A stretch of DNA of 8,285 nt from Clostridia bacterium (GTDB lineage Bacteria; Bacillota_A; Clostridia; Lachnospirales; Cellulosilyticaceae), in NCBI GenBank assembly GCA_029239935.1, contig JARBTY010000132.1, positions 1 through 8,285 on the forward strand, given 5' to 3'. Below are positions 6,913 to 8,285 of this stretch, piece after piece. The position numbers and the translations under genes are program-made. How positions within the stretch are numbered: the first letter of the stretch is position 1; each line of letters opens with the position of its first letter. The notes below the pieces were generated by a model, which worked only from the letters and a program-made list of their open reading frames with translations, was not told the origin of the DNA and did no database searches.

Positions 6913-7983
6913 TTACTTGGCCAATTCACAATATTTAGTAGGCGATATACCCACATGTTTTTTAAAAACGCTGCTGAAATATTTATAGTCTTTATAACCT
7001 ACCTTATAGGCCACTTCATAAATCTTATAGTGTTCCTTAATCAAATAATTTTTAGCTGCTTCTATCCTTACTTTATTAAGATAATCTGTGAAACTCTCTC
7101 CCCTTGTTTTTTTGAAAATATGACTGAAATAGTTAGAACTAAGTGCAACAACCTCTGCTATACTCTCTACCGTTAGATCTTCATCATAGTGGAATTCCAT
7201 ATAGGTCATGGCTTTCTTAATAAGTGCCCTATGACTGCCGCCTTCTTCTTTTTGCCCTTCAACCCATTCACACAGCGCCTCCGTAAAGTCATACAGCCAC
7301 TCTTTTAACTCCTCTTTCAAATTAAAATGAATCAGGGCAGATTCTCTATGATTATAAATCTCAAGTCCTGCATCTTTTAAGTGATAGCCATCTTCATATA
7401 AGGCTTTTTCAATATTTGCAATCATATGTATCATCACTTTTTTATAATTTTTTAGTGTGATAGGCTTTGTCTCTAGTTGCTTCATAACAGTTTTTAAATT
7501 GAAGACCGCTTCTTGAGCTCGTCCTATACGTACTGCATTGAAATAAGGCGCAATCATAGGCTCAATTTCCTGATAGCGTTTAATATGTAACAATTCTCCA
7601 AATAATTCTTGCTCAAAATTTTGCCTCACCCGCATAATAACTTGTTCTAGTTCCTTGATATCAATAGGTTTAATTAGATAATCCACGGCCCCATATTGAA
7701 GAGCCCTCTGAGCATAAGAGAATTCATCATACCCACTTAATATAATGACTTTTATCTGGGACATTTCCTCTTTTAATGCCTGAATCAACTCGATACCGTT
7801 CATCTTTGGCATTCTGATATCAGTCAGTACAATATGCGGTTTTACCTGCCTGCATATTTCAAGAGCCTGCAAGCCATCTTTGGCAACGCCAACAACTTCA
7901 ATGTGATATTCCGCCCAATTGATCGTTAAAGCCAGGCCGTCCCTTATCATCTTTTCATCATCCACAATAACTAACTTAATCAC
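6913..7983 (-). CDS. YesN-type response regulator with AraC DNA-binding domain
   Basis: Cytoplasmic response regulator that should accept phosphate from the adjacent kinase and control the transporter operon. It has 356 residues. The receiver (about 1-120) shows the acidic pair D8-D9, phospho-acceptor D55 in LTDIRMP, S83 in ILSGYDEF and K105 in YLIKP, so every catalytic position is intact. A helical linker (about 125-250) follows, as in many YesN-like proteins but shorter than in the largest ones. The AraC/XylS domain (about 253-355) has two helix-turn-helix units, with the signatures LTVESIAEVVALSSNYFSHIFKK and, in the second unit, VAYKVGYKDYKYFSSVFKKHVGISP. Translation begins at GTG 7983, directly after the kinase stop, with GGGGAG at 7990-7995 six nt upstream, implying coupled translation. 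The divergent arrangement seen in some loci is absent: it points in the same direction as its likely targets. Confidence 0.95.
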   Translation of the reverse strand: MIKLVIVDDEKMIRDGLALTINWAEYHIEVVGVAKDGLQALEICRQVKPHIVLTDIRMPKMNGIELIQALKEEMSQIKVIILSGYDEFSYAQRALQYGAVDYLIKPIDIKELEQVIMRVRQNFEQELFGELLHIKRYQEIEPMIAPYFNAVRIGRAQEAVFNLKTVMKQLETKPITLKNYKKVMIHMIANIEKALYEDGYHLKDAGLEIYNHRESALIHFNLKEELKEWLYDFTEALCEWVEGQKEEGGSHRALIKKAMTYMEFHYDEDLTVESIAEVVALSSNYFSHIFKKTRGESFTDYLNKVRIEAAKNYLIKEHYKIYEVAYKVGYKDYKYFSSVFKKHVGISPTKYCELAK

Positions 7984-8285
7984 TTAAATCTCCCCTTTCA
8001 AGTAGTTTTTTGGGATTTTTATCTTGATCTTTGTTCCAAAATTAACCTCACTTATTATCTCTAACCCATATGTGTCTCCAAAATAAAGCTGAATCCTTTC
8101 ATGCACATTTTTAATCCCATATCCCATATCTGAATCTTTCTCTCCATTAAATATGGCATCAATCTTTTCTCTTGTCATGCCTATGCCATTATCTATAACC
8201 TCTAAAATAATGTCCCCGTTTTTTTCATAACCCAGAACCTGAACAACTCCCCCGTTATCAAGATGTGCAATCCCATGTATCAGTG
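7984..8285 (-). CDS. YesM-type sensor histidine kinase, C-terminal fragment
   Basis: C-terminal ATP-binding part of a sensor kinase; the 5' end lies outside the window. The frame is open from the window edge (first full codon at 8283) to the TAA at 7986-7984, 99 residues. The fragment starts at LIHGI, the end of the N-box normally written NAxxHGI. The G1 box DNGIGM is at about residues 33-38 and the G2 box GYGIKNVHERI at about 57-67, then the closing FGTKIKIKIP strand. This is the HATPase_c module of the His-kinase/YesM class, whose members are usually about 570-600 residues with an extracellular sensor and a HAMP domain. An internal ATG at 8178 is not the start, because the conserved N-box and G1 box lie upstream of it. 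The stop abuts the regulator's GTG, so the two form a cotranscribed pair. The sensed ligand cannot be read from this fragment. Confidence 0.9.
   Translation of the reverse strand, partial: LIHGIAHLDNGGVVQVLGYEKNGDIILEVIDNGIGMTREKIDAIFNGEKDSDMGYGIKNVHERIQLYFGDTYGLEIISEVNFGTKIKIKIPKNYLKGEI

Noticed and set aside
6862..7176. Plus-strand 104-codon open frame covering part of the intergenic region
   Set aside because: Mostly antisense to the AraC domain of the regulator; no good ribosome site and no recognisable features.
7984..8178. A stand-alone 64-residue protein starting at ATG 8178
   Set aside because: The same frame continues upstream through the kinase G1 box and N-box to the window edge, so this is an internal methionine.

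Overview
The window looks like part of a carbohydrate-utilisation locus from a low-GC Gram-positive bacterium, most likely a member of the Clostridia. The reasons are the AT-rich sequence, strong AGGAGG-type ribosome binding sites, a lipoprotein solute-binding protein, and a YesM/YesN-type two-component system next to a CUT1 sugar ABC transporter that has no ATPase gene of its own. Genus and species cannot be fixed from the sequence alone. Every convincing gene is on the minus strand, so transcription runs from high to low coordinates.

Regulatory module (8285 to 6913): the C-terminal 99 residues of a sensor histidine kinase (5' part outside the window), then directly, with zero spacing and a GTG start, a response regulator with an N-terminal receiver and a C-terminal AraC-type DNA-binding domain. 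A 252-nt non-coding stretch follows (6661-6912). It holds a predicted extended -10 promoter with a poor -35, two exact copies of TTCTAAGAAT spaced 20 bp apart just upstream of the -35, and a 12-bp perfect palindrome at the predicted transcription start.

Transport and catabolic module (6660 to 1): lipoprotein sugar-binding protein, a 63-nt gap with a perfect 14-bp stem-loop, two MalF/MalG-like permeases 9 nt apart, a complete family GH1 beta-glucosidase (453 aa), and a GH2 beta-mannosidase that runs off the window at position 1 (711 codons present). The last four genes are separated by 9-20 nt and look like one operon.

Working model (inference): the kinase senses an extracellular beta-linked oligosaccharide, the regulator activates the transporter operon from the repeat-containing promoter, the CUT1 transporter imports the oligosaccharide using an ATPase encoded elsewhere, and the two cytoplasmic exo-glycosidases, neither with a signal peptide, trim glucose and mannose from it. 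The pairing of beta-mannosidase with beta-glucosidase suggests gluco-manno-oligosaccharides from plant glucomannan; a mannose-containing glycan is the main alternative. I see no mobile element, CRISPR array, RNA gene or defence system. The parts are known families; the most notable features are the regulatory sequences in the intergenic regions.
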